The notes: generated from the sequence alone by a model not told the origin. A stretch of DNA of 14,297 bases from Gammaproteobacteria bacterium (GCA_029879945.1 JAOUPJ010000060.1:1-14297); one strand, 5' to 3'. Counted from the first letter of the stretch, positions 1-7,089 are shown. Numbers and translations: made by a program.

Positions 1-28
1 GTTCGCACTCGCTTATTCAGGAAGTTAT

Positions 29-475
29 ATGGACGAATTTATCAATTTTGTAATTGACGAATGGTTATTGTTTCTCATTTTTGCCATCGTGTTTGGTCTG
101 CTTATGCGCAGTCTGTTTGCTGCAAAGCTGAGCGGCGCCAAGCCTGTGAATGTTCAAGAGATGCTGCGGATGACCAATTCAGAAGATGATGCAGCGGTCA
201 TCCTGGATGTGCGCACCGAAGGTGAGTTTAAAGAGGGGCACGTCTCCAACTCAATCCACGTTCCGGTTGGTGCCTTGGGTAGCCGGATTAAGGAGCTGGA
301 AAAATTCCGTAGCAGATCAATTATTATCAATTGCCAAACCGGTGCCCGTGCCCTTGCCGCAGCCCAGGTATTGAAAAAACAGGGATTCACTGATTTGTTT
401 TTCCTCAATGGGGGGATGAACAGCTGGGTCAATGCCAATCTGCCGGTGGAAAAGGGACTAAAAAAGAAAAAGTAG
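29..475 (+). CDS. Membrane-anchored single-domain rhodanese (YibN-like)
   Basis: A 148-residue protein with one hydrophobic N-terminal segment (about residues 11-31, rich in L/F/I) followed by one rhodanese domain (about 38-140). The domain shows the LDVRTEGEF strand-loop, the GHV-N-IHVP motif and an active-site loop CQTGARA with the presumed persulfide-carrying Cys at residue 102. The C-terminus is a lysine run. Rhodaneses move sulfane sulfur via a Cys persulfide; the acceptor here is unknown. The catalytic domain is expected on the cytoplasmic side, but topology is inferred. The start is supported by AGGAAG a few bases upstream. It leads a run with grxC, secB, gpsA and trmL, the arrangement seen around yibN in other gammaproteobacteria. 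Only 28 bases precede it, so its promoter is not visible. Confidence 0.88.
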   Translation: MDEFINFVIDEWLLFLIFAIVFGLLMRSLFAAKLSGAKPVNVQEMLRMTNSEDDAAVILDVRTEGEFKEGHVSNSIHVPVGALGSRIKELEKFRSRSIIINCQTGARALAAAQVLKKQGFTDLFFLNGGMNSWVNANLPVEKGLKKKK

Positions 476-480
476 AAAAA

Positions 481-750
481 ATGCCTGTCAAAATCGAAAT
501 TTATACACGCCGGGGATGTTTTTACTGCGCCCGTGCCAGAATGCTTCTGGAAAATAAGAATGTTGAATACACGCACATTCCAATCGATGGTGATATTGCC
601 TTGGAAAGGCTTATGATTGAGCGGGCTAATGGCGGCACCTCGGTGCCACAGATATTTATCAATAACACCCATATTGGCGGTAGTGACGAGCTTTACCAGC
701 TGGAGAATGAGGGGAGGTTGGATTCTTTGCTGGAAGACAACCAAAAATAA
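481..750 (+). CDS. grxC: Glutaredoxin 3 with CFYC active site
   Basis: An 89-residue dithiol glutaredoxin, the usual length for GrxC. It shows the first beta strand (KIEIYTR), the active site C13-F-Y-C16, the cis-proline segment TSVPQIF (about 53-59) and the GGSDEL glutathione-binding turn (about 66-71). Glutaredoxins reduce protein disulfides and glutathione mixed disulfides in the cytoplasm with glutathione as electron donor. The residue after the first Cys is Phe, whereas most members of this family have Pro (CPYC). Both cysteines are kept, so a dithiol mechanism is still expected. The gene starts five bases after the rhodanese stop in an A-rich stretch without a clear Shine-Dalgarno, which suggests coupling to the upstream gene. 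secB follows, as in many gammaproteobacteria. Confidence 0.93.
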   Translation: MPVKIEIYTRRGCFYCARARMLLENKNVEYTHIPIDGDIALERLMIERANGGTSVPQIFINNTHIGGSDELYQLENEGRLDSLLEDNQK

Positions 751-775
751 GTAAGAAATTTTAAGGAAACTGATT

Positions 776-1264
776 ATGTCTGAACAGGAAAAAAAAGCCG
801 AAGATAGCCGAGAATTCGGCATTCAAAAAATCTACACCAAAGACATTTCTTTTGAAACACCGCATTCACCCGAGATCTTCCGTGATGAATGGAAGCCAGA
901 GGTCAATTTACAGCTGAGCAACACTGCGGTGCAGCTCGCAGAAGGTGTACAGGAAGTCACCCTGACCATTACTGTTACCACCAAAGTAGGTCGAAAGACC
1001 GCCTATTTGGCAGAGATTAAACAATCGGGAATTTTCAATATCATCGGCTACAGTCAGCAGGAAATGGGTTTTATGGTTGGGAGTTATTGCCCCAATATCC
1101 TCTTTCCCTATGCCCGAGAGCTGATTTCTGACTTGGTAACGAGGGGTGGTTTTCCCCAAATGGTGCTGGCGCCTGTCAATTTCGAAGCCTTGTATCAGCA
1201 ACACATACAGCAGCAATCCCAATCCAAAGAAAAAGCTGAAGCGCAGCCTTCCACCACACACTAG
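776..1264 (+). CDS. secB: Protein-export chaperone SecB
   Basis: A 162-residue SecB, slightly longer than the E. coli protein (155). The recognisable core runs from FGIQKIYTKDISFETPHSP (about 14-32) through the beta-sheet region to the conserved PYARELISDLVTRGGFP segment (about 115-131) and a polar, Gln-rich C-terminal tail. SecB tetramers hold precursor proteins unfolded in the cytoplasm and deliver them to SecA at the Sec translocon. An AAGGA Shine-Dalgarno lies upstream of the ATG at the normal distance. The gene lies between grxC and gpsA, a conserved gammaproteobacterial order, with eight bases before gpsA. Nothing unusual was seen. Confidence 0.96.
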   Translation: MSEQEKKAEDSREFGIQKIYTKDISFETPHSPEIFRDEWKPEVNLQLSNTAVQLAEGVQEVTLTITVTTKVGRKTAYLAEIKQSGIFNIIGYSQQEMGFMVGSYCPNILFPYARELISDLVTRGGFPQMVLAPVNFEALYQQHIQQQSQSKEKAEAQPSTTH

Positions 1265-1272
1265 GGTGAATC

Positions 1273-2283
1273 ATGGTAGCTGAGGGACACAGGTTTGCGG
1301 TGCTGGGGGCGGGCTCTTGGGGCACCGCGCTAGCACTTTTACTTGCGAGAAACGGTTCGCAGGTCAAGCTGTGGGGACGAGATCCGCGGAAAATGGATGA
1401 ATTGCAACGGGCTCGCTCCAATGAGCGCTATCTCCCGGGCAGCGCCTTTCCAGATAACCTAGTGGCCACTGCTGATTTGGTGGATTGCCTCGCAGACGCG
1501 GACGAGGTCTTACTTGTGGTCCCTTCGCAGGGTTTTCGTGCCGCAGTACAGGCGGTGGCGCAGCACGCCAGTTCAGATATACGGGTTTGCTGGGCCTCTA
1601 AAGGACTAGAGCCTGATTCCGTCAAACTATTGCACGAGGTGGTGGGTGAAGAACTGGGTCCCGAAAGGCCAATGGCCGTACTATCCGGGCCTACCTTTGC
1701 CAAAGAGGTGGCGGCAGGCCTGCCTACGCTCATCACTGTTGCCTCTACAAATCAAAACTACGCCGAGCAATTGGCTGAAAGACTGCACAATGACACGTTC
1801 AGGGCCTATACCAGTGACGATATGGTAGGGGTGCAACTGGGTGGTGCGGTGAAAAACGTGATGGCCATAGCCGCTGGGATTGCCGACGGCATGGGCTTGG
1901 GCGCCAATACCCGGGCAGCATTGATAACGAGAGGTTTGGCCGAGATTCAACGTCTGGGTGTTTCCTTGGGCGGTAAGCCAGAGACCTTCATGGGGCTTGC
2001 GGGCCTGGGTGATCTGGTGCTGACTTGCACCGATAACCAGTCTCGAAATAGACGAGTGGGTCTGGCCCTGGCAGCGGGTAAGTCATTGGATGAGTGCCTC
2101 AAAGAACTGGGTCAGGTAGCAGAGGGTGTGTATGCCGCACAGGAAGTCCATCAATTGGCGGCAAAACACGATGTGGAAATGCCTATTGTCAATGAAGTCT
2201 ACAACATCATCTATAAAAACGAAGCACCCCACGCCGCGCTAAGGGCCTTGTTGGCTCGTTCACAAAAGGCCGAAACCGACTGA
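1273..2283 (+). CDS. gpsA: Glycerol-3-phosphate dehydrogenase [NAD(P)+]
   Basis: A 336-residue cytosolic enzyme that reduces dihydroxyacetone phosphate to sn-glycerol 3-phosphate, the backbone for phospholipid synthesis. The N-terminal Rossmann fold has GAGSWG (12-17). The signature SGPTFAKE lies near 138-145, the catalytic Lys near 194 (GGAVKNV), and the glycerol-phosphate-binding segment GLGANTRAALITRGL at about 208-222. Length agrees with the family (about 335-340). The start is next to a GGTGA-type ribosome site eight bases after secB. In enteric bacteria cysE usually follows gpsA; here trmL follows directly and no cysE is present. Confidence 0.96.
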   Translation: MVAEGHRFAVLGAGSWGTALALLLARNGSQVKLWGRDPRKMDELQRARSNERYLPGSAFPDNLVATADLVDCLADADEVLLVVPSQGFRAAVQAVAQHASSDIRVCWASKGLEPDSVKLLHEVVGEELGPERPMAVLSGPTFAKEVAAGLPTLITVASTNQNYAEQLAERLHNDTFRAYTSDDMVGVQLGGAVKNVMAIAAGIADGMGLGANTRAALITRGLAEIQRLGVSLGGKPETFMGLAGLGDLVLTCTDNQSRNRRVGLALAAGKSLDECLKELGQVAEGVYAAQEVHQLAAKHDVEMPIVNEVYNIIYKNEAPHAALRALLARSQKAETD

Positions 2284-2284
2284 T

Positions 2285-2749
2285 ATGTTCCATGTGGTGC
2301 TGTATCAGCCAGAGATTCCCCCGAACACAGGTAACATCATCCGGCTTTGCGCCAACAGTGGTTGCAAGTTGCACCTGATTGGTCCCTTAGGATTTGAATT
2401 GGAAGACAAGCGCCTGCGCAGGGCGGGTCTGGACTACCGTGAATGGGCCGATGTGAGGGTCTATGAGGACGAGGACGGTTGCCTGGGCCAATTTGATAGT
2501 CAGCGCATATTTCCCTGTTCGACTAAGGGTTCGCGCTACTACGCGGATGTGGCATTTCAATCCGGTGACGTGTTTTTGTTCGGACCCGAGACCAGGGGTC
2601 TGCCCGAGTCGTTGCGCTCACGCTATCCCGCAACGCAATGTCTGAAGATTCCCATGTTGCCCGAGAGCCGAAGCCTTAACCTGTCCAATGCCGTAAGCAT
2701 TTTTGTGTATGAGGCCTGGCGCCAGCAAGGTTTTAAGGGCTCAATTTGA
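2285..2749 (+). CDS. trmL: tRNA (cytidine(34)-2'-O)-methyltransferase
   Basis: A 154-residue SPOUT-class RNA methyltransferase. It shows NTGN (14-17), GPETRGLP (about 100-107) and the knot motif IPMLPESRSLNLSNAVS (about 122-138) that forms the S-adenosylmethionine site. TrmL methylates the 2'-OH of the wobble base in certain leucine tRNAs; length and motifs match E. coli TrmL. The ATG is one base after the gpsA stop, so translation is probably coupled. Its stop codon abuts the stop codon of ntrC on the opposite strand, with no base between the two genes. Confidence 0.94.
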   Translation: MFHVVLYQPEIPPNTGNIIRLCANSGCKLHLIGPLGFELEDKRLRRAGLDYREWADVRVYEDEDGCLGQFDSQRIFPCSTKGSRYYADVAFQSGDVFLFGPETRGLPESLRSRYPATQCLKIPMLPESRSLNLSNAVSIFVYEAWRQQGFKGSI

Positions 2750-2757
2750 CTAGCCCT
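2736..2757. repeat. Inverted repeat across the trmL/ntrC convergent junction
   Basis: AGGGCT (2736-2741) and AGCCCT (2752-2757) form a perfect 6-bp stem with a 10-base loop that contains both stop codons. Neither side is followed by a proper T-run: the bases before the left arm are TTTTA, and the right side continues CAGCGG. It could act as a weak bidirectional 3' end, but it does not meet the usual criteria for an intrinsic terminator. Confidence 0.35.
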
Positions 2758-4174
2758 CAGCGGCCTGTGTGTGCTCGTCTTCCATATTGAGTTCCTTTAT
2801 CTTGCGGGTTAGGGTATTGCGGCCCCAGCCCAGTAGTCGCGCCGCTTCCTGGCGATGACCGGAGGTGTAATCCAGGGCCGAATTAATCATCACCTGCTCG
2901 AATTTCGGTAGTGCTACATCCAAAATTGCAGTCGATCCCCTTTGTAGCTGTTTGTCTGTCCACAATTTGAGTGCTCCTTCCCAGTCGTTGGTTTCCTGAA
3001 CGCTGGGGCTTTCATTGCGCAAATCCTGAGGCAGGTCTTCCAGGAACACTTCCCGCCCTGGGGCCATCACGGTTAACCAACGACAGACGTTTTCCAGTTG
3101 GCGCACATTTCCCGGCCAGTCCAGGCTGCACAAATAGTCCTGGGCCTCTTTGCTGAGTATTTTCACCTCGGATTCCATTTCACTGGCGGCCAAGTTGAGA
3201 AAATGGCCCAGTAACAGGTGCACGTCTTCCCTTCTTTCACGCAAGGCGGGCAGTTGAATGCGGATGACGTTTAGACGATGAAACAGGTCCTCGCGGAAAG
3301 TCCCCTCTTTAACGGCGTTCTCCAGGTTCTGATGGGTGGCGGCTATTACGCGCACTTCTACTTTAACGGGCTCATGACCCCCCACCCTATAGAATTCACC
3401 GGAGGCGAGCACACGGAGCAGTCGGGTCTGTAGTTCCAATGGCATATCGCCGATTTCGTCGAGAAACAGTGTTCCGCCGTTGGCCTGTTCAAATCGCCCT
3501 CTCCGGGCTGCCTGGGCACCCGTAAAGGAGCCCTTCTCGTGGCCAAACAGTTCAGACTCCAGCAGGTCTTTGGGAATGGCGGCTGTATTGATAGCGATGA
3601 ACGGTTTGTTGGACCGGGGGCTGTGTCGATGCAGGGCTTGGGCGATAAGTTCTTTTCCGGTGCCTGATTCACCCGTGATCAACACCGTAATGTTAGATCG
3701 GGATAGACGACCGATGGCCCTGAACACCTCTTGCATGGCAGGGGCCTCGCCAACGATTTCGGTATCCAAATCGCTTGGTGCCGTTTCTTCGGCCTTGCCC
3801 CCTTTTTGCTGGTCCAGCGCCCTTTTAACGAGATCGATCGCATCATCAACATCAAAGGGTTTTGGTAGATACTCGAAGGCCCCTCCCTGATAGGCCGAAA
3901 CGGCGCTGTCCAGGTCTGAATGAGCTGTCATGATAATGACCGGTAGATTAGGGTGTTGCTGATGAATCCGTTCCAGTAGGTCGATCCCGTCGATGCCAGG
4001 CATGCGTATATCAGAGATGATTACGTGCGGATGCACGTACTCCAATCGGTCCAAAATGTCGTTGGCATTCGCAAAGACCTCCACATCCATTTGCGCCTTT
4101 TTGAGCGCCTTTTCCAGCACCCATCGGATTGAACGGTCGTCGTCTACGACCCAGACTCTTGTTTTGGATGTCAT
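2750..4174 (-). CDS. glnG: Nitrogen regulator NtrC (NR-I), sigma-54 activator
   Basis: A response regulator of about 474 residues, close to E. coli NtrC (469). The receiver domain (about 1-120) has the DDD acidic pocket and phospho-acceptor Asp55 in ISDIRMPG. The AAA+ domain (about 140-375) has Walker A GESGTGKE, a GSFTGA sigma-54-contact loop, Walker B GTLFLDEIGD and the WPGNVRQLEN sensor II region. The C-terminal Fis-type helix-turn-helix is GHRQEAARLLGWGRNTLTRK. Phosphorylated NtrC binds enhancer sites and drives sigma-54 promoters under nitrogen limitation. I chose the start at 4174 because the protein then begins MTSKTRVWVVDDD, like known NtrC, and a Shine-Dalgarno precedes it; upstream in-frame Mets (4198, 4255) would extend it into glnL. 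The GSFTGA form, rather than GAFTGA, occurs in other activators. Confidence 0.97.
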   Translation of the reverse strand: MTSKTRVWVVDDDRSIRWVLEKALKKAQMDVEVFANANDILDRLEYVHPHVIISDIRMPGIDGIDLLERIHQQHPNLPVIIMTAHSDLDSAVSAYQGGAFEYLPKPFDVDDAIDLVKRALDQQKGGKAEETAPSDLDTEIVGEAPAMQEVFRAIGRLSRSNITVLITGESGTGKELIAQALHRHSPRSNKPFIAINTAAIPKDLLESELFGHEKGSFTGAQAARRGRFEQANGGTLFLDEIGDMPLELQTRLLRVLASGEFYRVGGHEPVKVEVRVIAATHQNLENAVKEGTFREDLFHRLNVIRIQLPALRERREDVHLLLGHFLNLAASEMESEVKILSKEAQDYLCSLDWPGNVRQLENVCRWLTVMAPGREVFLEDLPQDLRNESPSVQETNDWEGALKLWTDKQLQRGSTAILDVALPKFEQVMINSALDYTSGHRQEAARLLGWGRNTLTRKIKELNMEDEHTQAAEG

Positions 4175-4181
4175 AGTGTTA

Positions 4182-4187
4182 CCTTCT
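4182..4187 (-). promoter_or_regulatory. ntrC ribosome binding site
   Basis: On the minus strand this reads AGAAGG, seven bases before the ATG at 4172-4174. It favours the internal start over the two upstream in-frame Mets. It lies just downstream of the glnL stop codon (4201-4203), so ntrC can be translated as the next cistron of the same message. Confidence 0.7.
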
Positions 4188-4200
4188 TCTTTGCTCATTC

Positions 4201-5274
4201 CTACTCCAAGGGGAGCATGATCGTAAAAACTGTGTTGCCCGGTTGGCTCTCGCATTCGATCAGTCCTCCGTGTTGGCCTATCAAGGTCTGTGAAATGGTA
4301 AGCCCGAGCCCTGTTCCATCCGAGCGACCTGTAATTAAGGGATAGAAAATCTGGTCTATGATTTCAGGAGGAATACCGGGGCCGTTATCGATGATGTCGA
4401 TCTTCAGCACCAGTCGATGGCGCTTGTTACCAATCGTAAATTGGCGTTGGGTTCGTGTCTTGAAACAGAGTGAGCCCCGACCGTTGAGTGCTTGCACGGC
4501 GTTTTTGGCGATATTGAGTACCGCTTGTATGATTTTGTCTTTATCCACGGCCACATCTGGAATGCTGGGATCATAGTCGCGCGTTACCTCTAGCCCATTT
4601 TGGGACTCGACCATTACCAGCTGCCGCACTCTTTCCAGTATTTCATGGATATTGGTGGGAATCTTTTTCATGGGCCGATTGGGCCCCAACATATTGTTGA
4701 CCAGGCTCTGCAAGCGATCGGCTTCGGCGATGATGATATTGGTGTATTCTTTGAGATCCTCGCTGTGTAGCTCTTTCTCAAGCAGTTGGGCTGCGCCACG
4801 TAATCCCCCTAGGGGATTTTTCACTTCATGGGCGAAGCCACGAACCAGCATCTTCATGGCGTTTTGCTGGGCGATCAGTCCCTCTTCCCTGGCTATTCTG
4901 AGCTTGCGGTCCACTTGCTGTACTTCTATCAATAGTCGGGCGGGCGTGCTCTTGTCCGGGTAGGGGCTGATGGTGCAATCGATTTTGATCTGCTTCAAAG
5001 ATACGGGGAGGTGTAACTCCAGCTCACGTTCTGTTGTAGCCTGATTGCTATTGAGGCCCTTTTTTAGTGTCTTTATCCACGATTCGTCGGCAGGGAAGAG
5101 TTCCGCCATGTTTAGATTTAGGGCCTGGTTTGCACTAATTTCAAACAGTGATTCGGCATTTGGGTTCAAATAGAGCAGCCTAAGCTCTGCGTCTAGCAAT
5201 AGTATGGCTGAGGCAAGGTTTTCGATGACTTGCCTGGCTGATCCGTTTATGTCAAAGCGATTTTGATCAAACAT
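4201..5274 (-). CDS. glnL: Nitrogen-sensing histidine kinase/phosphatase NtrB (NR-II)
   Basis: A 357-residue cytoplasmic sensor kinase with no membrane segment. An N-terminal PAS-like domain (about 12-120) is followed by the dimerisation/phospho-acceptor segment FAHEVKNPLGGLRGAAQLLE, with His149. The ATPase domain shows the N-box (QAVLNIAKNAVQAL, about 250-263), DNGPGIP and GRSDGTGLGLTIS. In this family PII (GlnB) binding switches NtrB between phosphorylating and dephosphorylating NtrC. The length is near E. coli NtrB (349). It lies upstream of ntrC on the same strand with a 26-base gap, so the two are almost certainly cotranscribed. The region before it carries an NtrC site and promoter candidates, and it is separated from glnA by an intrinsic terminator. 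Confidence 0.96.
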   Translation of the reverse strand: MFDQNRFDINGSARQVIENLASAILLLDAELRLLYLNPNAESLFEISANQALNLNMAELFPADESWIKTLKKGLNSNQATTERELELHLPVSLKQIKIDCTISPYPDKSTPARLLIEVQQVDRKLRIAREEGLIAQQNAMKMLVRGFAHEVKNPLGGLRGAAQLLEKELHSEDLKEYTNIIIAEADRLQSLVNNMLGPNRPMKKIPTNIHEILERVRQLVMVESQNGLEVTRDYDPSIPDVAVDKDKIIQAVLNIAKNAVQALNGRGSLCFKTRTQRQFTIGNKRHRLVLKIDIIDNGPGIPPEIIDQIFYPLITGRSDGTGLGLTISQTLIGQHGGLIECESQPGNTVFTIMLPLE

Positions 5275-5328
5275 AGATTCTACTCGGCAAAATACGTTCC
5301 ACTATGCGAATTTAATCCATCTCATTGA

Positions 5329-5357
5329 TATATATAGATTATTATTTACGGCGTAAA
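5329..5357 (-). promoter_or_regulatory. Candidate sigma-70 promoter for glnL-glnG
   Basis: On the minus strand a TTTACG (-35, 5352-5357) and a TATATA (-10, 5329-5334) are separated by 17 bases, each matching four of six consensus positions. The predicted start would give a leader of roughly 45-50 bases before the glnL ATG. The -35 lies inside the 15-bp palindrome at 5344-5358. This is only a pattern match. Confidence 0.35.
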
Positions 5358-5358
5358 T
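5344..5358. repeat. Perfect 15-bp palindrome ATTTACGGCGTAAAT in the glnL leader
   Basis: The two 7-bp arms ATTTACG and CGTAAAT are perfectly complementary around one central G. The element overlaps the -35 of the candidate glnL promoter, a position typical of a repressor operator. With a one-base centre it is unlikely to fold as an RNA hairpin, so a dimeric DNA-binding protein is the more natural reading. It does not resemble an NtrC site and I do not recognise the cognate regulator. Confidence 0.5.
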
Positions 5359-5363
5359 GATAT

Positions 5364-5379
5364 CGCCGAGATTGCACCA
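5364..5379 (-). promoter_or_regulatory. Candidate sigma-54 promoter or second NtrC half-site for glnL
   Basis: The minus strand reads TGGTGCAATCTCGGCG. The -24 part TGGTGC fits the TGGYRC consensus and a GC lies at exactly the right spacing for -12, but the usual TT before that GC is CG. The predicted start would be near 5353, placing the NtrC site at 5406-5422 about 61 bp upstream. Alternatively, the TGCACCA at 5373-5379 is a lone NtrC half-site, 33 bp from the strong one. The sequence cannot decide between these. Confidence 0.35.
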
Positions 5380-5405
5380 ATTTAGAAAGAATTGGCGGTC
5401 TGTGA

Positions 5406-5422
5406 TGCACCATTATAGTGCA
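5406..5422. promoter_or_regulatory. NtrC binding site upstream of glnL
   Basis: TGCACCATTATAGTGCA matches the 17-bp NtrC consensus form (TGCAC ... GGTGCA) with one imperfect position in the right arm. It lies between the glnA terminator and glnL, where enteric bacteria carry an NtrC site that represses glnL. The minus strand of the site also contains a perfect TATAAT (5412-5417), but no convincing -35 lies 17 bases upstream of it. Autoregulation of ntrBC is the likely role. Confidence 0.8.
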
Positions 5423-5431
5423 TGTATGGGC

Positions 5432-5464
5432 AAAAAAAAGCGCCCTGGTTTTAAGAGGGCGCTT
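5432..5464 (-). terminator. Rho-independent terminator of glnA
   Basis: On the minus strand, AAGCGCCCT (5456-5464) pairs perfectly with AGGGCGCTT (5438-5446) around a 9-base loop and is followed by a run of eight T. It begins 22 bases after the glnA stop codon. It should end most glnA transcripts before glnL, with partial readthrough giving glnA-glnL-glnG messages as in enteric bacteria. Confidence 0.93.
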
Positions 5465-5486
5465 CTTCTAAGTAAGGCTAGAAAAA

Positions 5487-6893
5487 TTACACGCTGTAGT
5501 ACATGTCGAACTCAATTGGGTGAGTGGTCATGCGCAGACGAGTGACTTCTTCCATCTTCAATTTAATGTACGCGTCGATTACATCGTTTGTGAACACGCC
5601 ACCCATGGTGAGGAATTCGCGGTCACGATCCAAAGCGTCCAGAGCTTGATCCAAGGCGTGGCACACGGTTGGGATCTTCTTCTCTTCTTCGGGTGGCAAA
5701 TCGTAAAGATCCTTATCCATGGCATCGCCTGGGTGGATCTTGTTTTGGATGCCGTCCAGGCCGGCCATCATCATGGCAGTGAACGCCAGGTATGGGTTGG
5801 CTGTTGGGTCTGGGAAGCGAACTTCGATACGACGTGCCTTAGGATTGGATACATAAGGTATACGGATAGAAGCTGAACGGTTACGAGCCGAGTAGGCCAG
5901 CATAACAGGGGCTTCGAAACCGGGAACCAAACGCTTGTAGCTATTGGTGGAGCCGTTTGTAAAGGCATTTAGTGCACGGGCATGACGGATGATGCCGCCA
6001 ATGTAGTGCAATGCAGTTTCCGACAAGCCACCGTAAAGATCACCAGAAAACAGGTTCTTGCCATCTTTAGCCAGAGATTGGTGTACGTGCATACCGCTAC
6101 CATTGTCACCCACCATCGGTTTAGGCATAAAGGTCGCGGTTTTGCCGTACGCATGTGCTACGTTGTGTACGCAGTACTTTAAGATCTGAACTTCGTCGGC
6201 TTTCTTGATCAGTGTATTGAACTTGGTGCCGATCTCACACTGCCCGGCGGTGGCCACTTCGTGGTGATGAACTTCCACTTCCAGACCCATCTCCTGCATG
6301 GCGGAAACCATGGCGCAGCGAATGTCGTAAAGGGAATCAACAGGAGGAACGGGGAAGTATCCGCCTTTTACTGAAGGGCGGTGACCCATATTGCCGTCTG
6401 GAAATACCTTTTCAGAGTTCCAATCCGCTTCGTGGGAGTCGATGGCGCAGAAAGAGCCGCTCATGTTTGAACCCCAGCGAACGTCGTCCAGAATAAAAAA
6501 CTCAGGCTCTGGTCCGAAGAAGGCGGTATCTGCGATCCCTGTGGATTTCAAGTAGGCTTCGGCCCGTCTGGCAACAGAACGTGGGTCGCGCTCATAACCT
6601 TGCATGGTGCTAGGTTCTACGATATCGCAGCGAATAATGATCGTTGAATCTTCGCAGAAAGGATCCATAACAGCGGTGTCTGGGTCTGGCTGAAGAATCA
6701 TGTCAGACTCGTTAATGCCTTTCCATCCAGAGATGGAGGATCCGTCGAACATCATTCCTTCGGCAATCTTGTCTTCGTCTACGCCGCCGGCTGGCACAGT
6801 AACGTGCTGCTCTTTTCCGCGTGTATCGGTAAAACGAAAGTCAACAAATTTGACTTCGTTTTTCTTCATCATTTCAATTACATTGGAAGCCAT
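5487..6893 (-). CDS. glnA: Glutamine synthetase, class I (adenylylatable)
   Basis: A 468-residue glutamine synthetase, nearly identical in length to E. coli GlnA (469). It makes glutamine from glutamate, ammonia and ATP as a cytoplasmic dodecamer. Visible landmarks are MFDGSSISGW near residues 48-57, the metal/ATP region with GPEPEFF, MPKPMVGDNGSGMHVHQS, and the C-terminal adenylylation loop DLYDLPPEE. The modified Tyr counts to residue 397, the same number as in E. coli, so control by GlnE adenylylation is expected. A strong GGAGG ribosome site precedes the ATG. Upstream lie a sigma-54 promoter and two NtrC sites, downstream a strong terminator, then glnL and glnG on the same strand. Confidence 0.98.
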   Translation of the reverse strand: MASNVIEMMKKNEVKFVDFRFTDTRGKEQHVTVPAGGVDEDKIAEGMMFDGSSISGWKGINESDMILQPDPDTAVMDPFCEDSTIIIRCDIVEPSTMQGYERDPRSVARRAEAYLKSTGIADTAFFGPEPEFFILDDVRWGSNMSGSFCAIDSHEADWNSEKVFPDGNMGHRPSVKGGYFPVPPVDSLYDIRCAMVSAMQEMGLEVEVHHHEVATAGQCEIGTKFNTLIKKADEVQILKYCVHNVAHAYGKTATFMPKPMVGDNGSGMHVHQSLAKDGKNLFSGDLYGGLSETALHYIGGIIRHARALNAFTNGSTNSYKRLVPGFEAPVMLAYSARNRSASIRIPYVSNPKARRIEVRFPDPTANPYLAFTAMMMAGLDGIQNKIHPGDAMDKDLYDLPPEEEKKIPTVCHALDQALDALDRDREFLTMGGVFTNDVIDAYIKLKMEEVTRLRMTTHPIEFDMYYSV

Positions 6894-6970
6894 CGCTCCA
6901 CTCCTCCAAAATCTTAATCTTTGTTTGTGTGTGAACCAAAAGGATTAACACCCTTGTAGACATGCTCATC

Positions 6971-6986
6971 AGCATTAAATATGCCA
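6971..6986 (-). promoter_or_regulatory. Sigma-54 promoter of glnA (glnAp2-like)
   Basis: The minus strand reads TGGCATATTTAATGCT, with GG at -24 and GC at -12 at exact sigma-54 spacing; it matches TGGCAC-N5-TTGCW except at two positions. The start point would be near 6960, giving a leader of about 67 bases. Two NtrC sites lie about 108 and 138 bp upstream. This geometry closely follows E. coli glnAp2. Confidence 0.8.
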
Positions 6987-7059
6987 TAGACTTTACTTGC
7001 TTACTAACAACAAGTTACGTGCTATTTTGGTGAATAAAACATGTCTTTTCGACTGGAAA

Positions 7060-7076
7060 TGCACCAATATGAGGCA
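7060..7076. promoter_or_regulatory. NtrC binding site 2 upstream of glnA (degenerate right arm)
   Basis: TGCACCAATATGAGGCA has a perfect left arm and a right arm differing at two positions from TGGTGCA. It is centred about 108 bp upstream of the predicted sigma-54 start and 30 bp (about three helical turns) from the perfect site at 7090-7106, so both lie on the same DNA face. That spacing favours cooperative NtrC binding. Confidence 0.75.
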
Positions 7077-7089
7077 ATATATTACATGT

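Noticed and set aside
154..822. 222-residue open frame on the minus strand opposite the rhodanese and grxC genes
   Set aside because: It lies antisense to two clear genes, has no family features and shows the low-complexity look of a complementary-strand translation.
3480..3890. 136-residue plus-strand frame opposite ntrC
   Set aside because: It is the complement of the conserved NtrC AAA+ and linker region and has no recognisable protein features.
4175..4255. N-terminal extension of NtrC by 27 residues
   Set aside because: It would overlap the end of glnL and add residues not found in NtrC. The Shine-Dalgarno at 4182-4187 supports the start at 4174.
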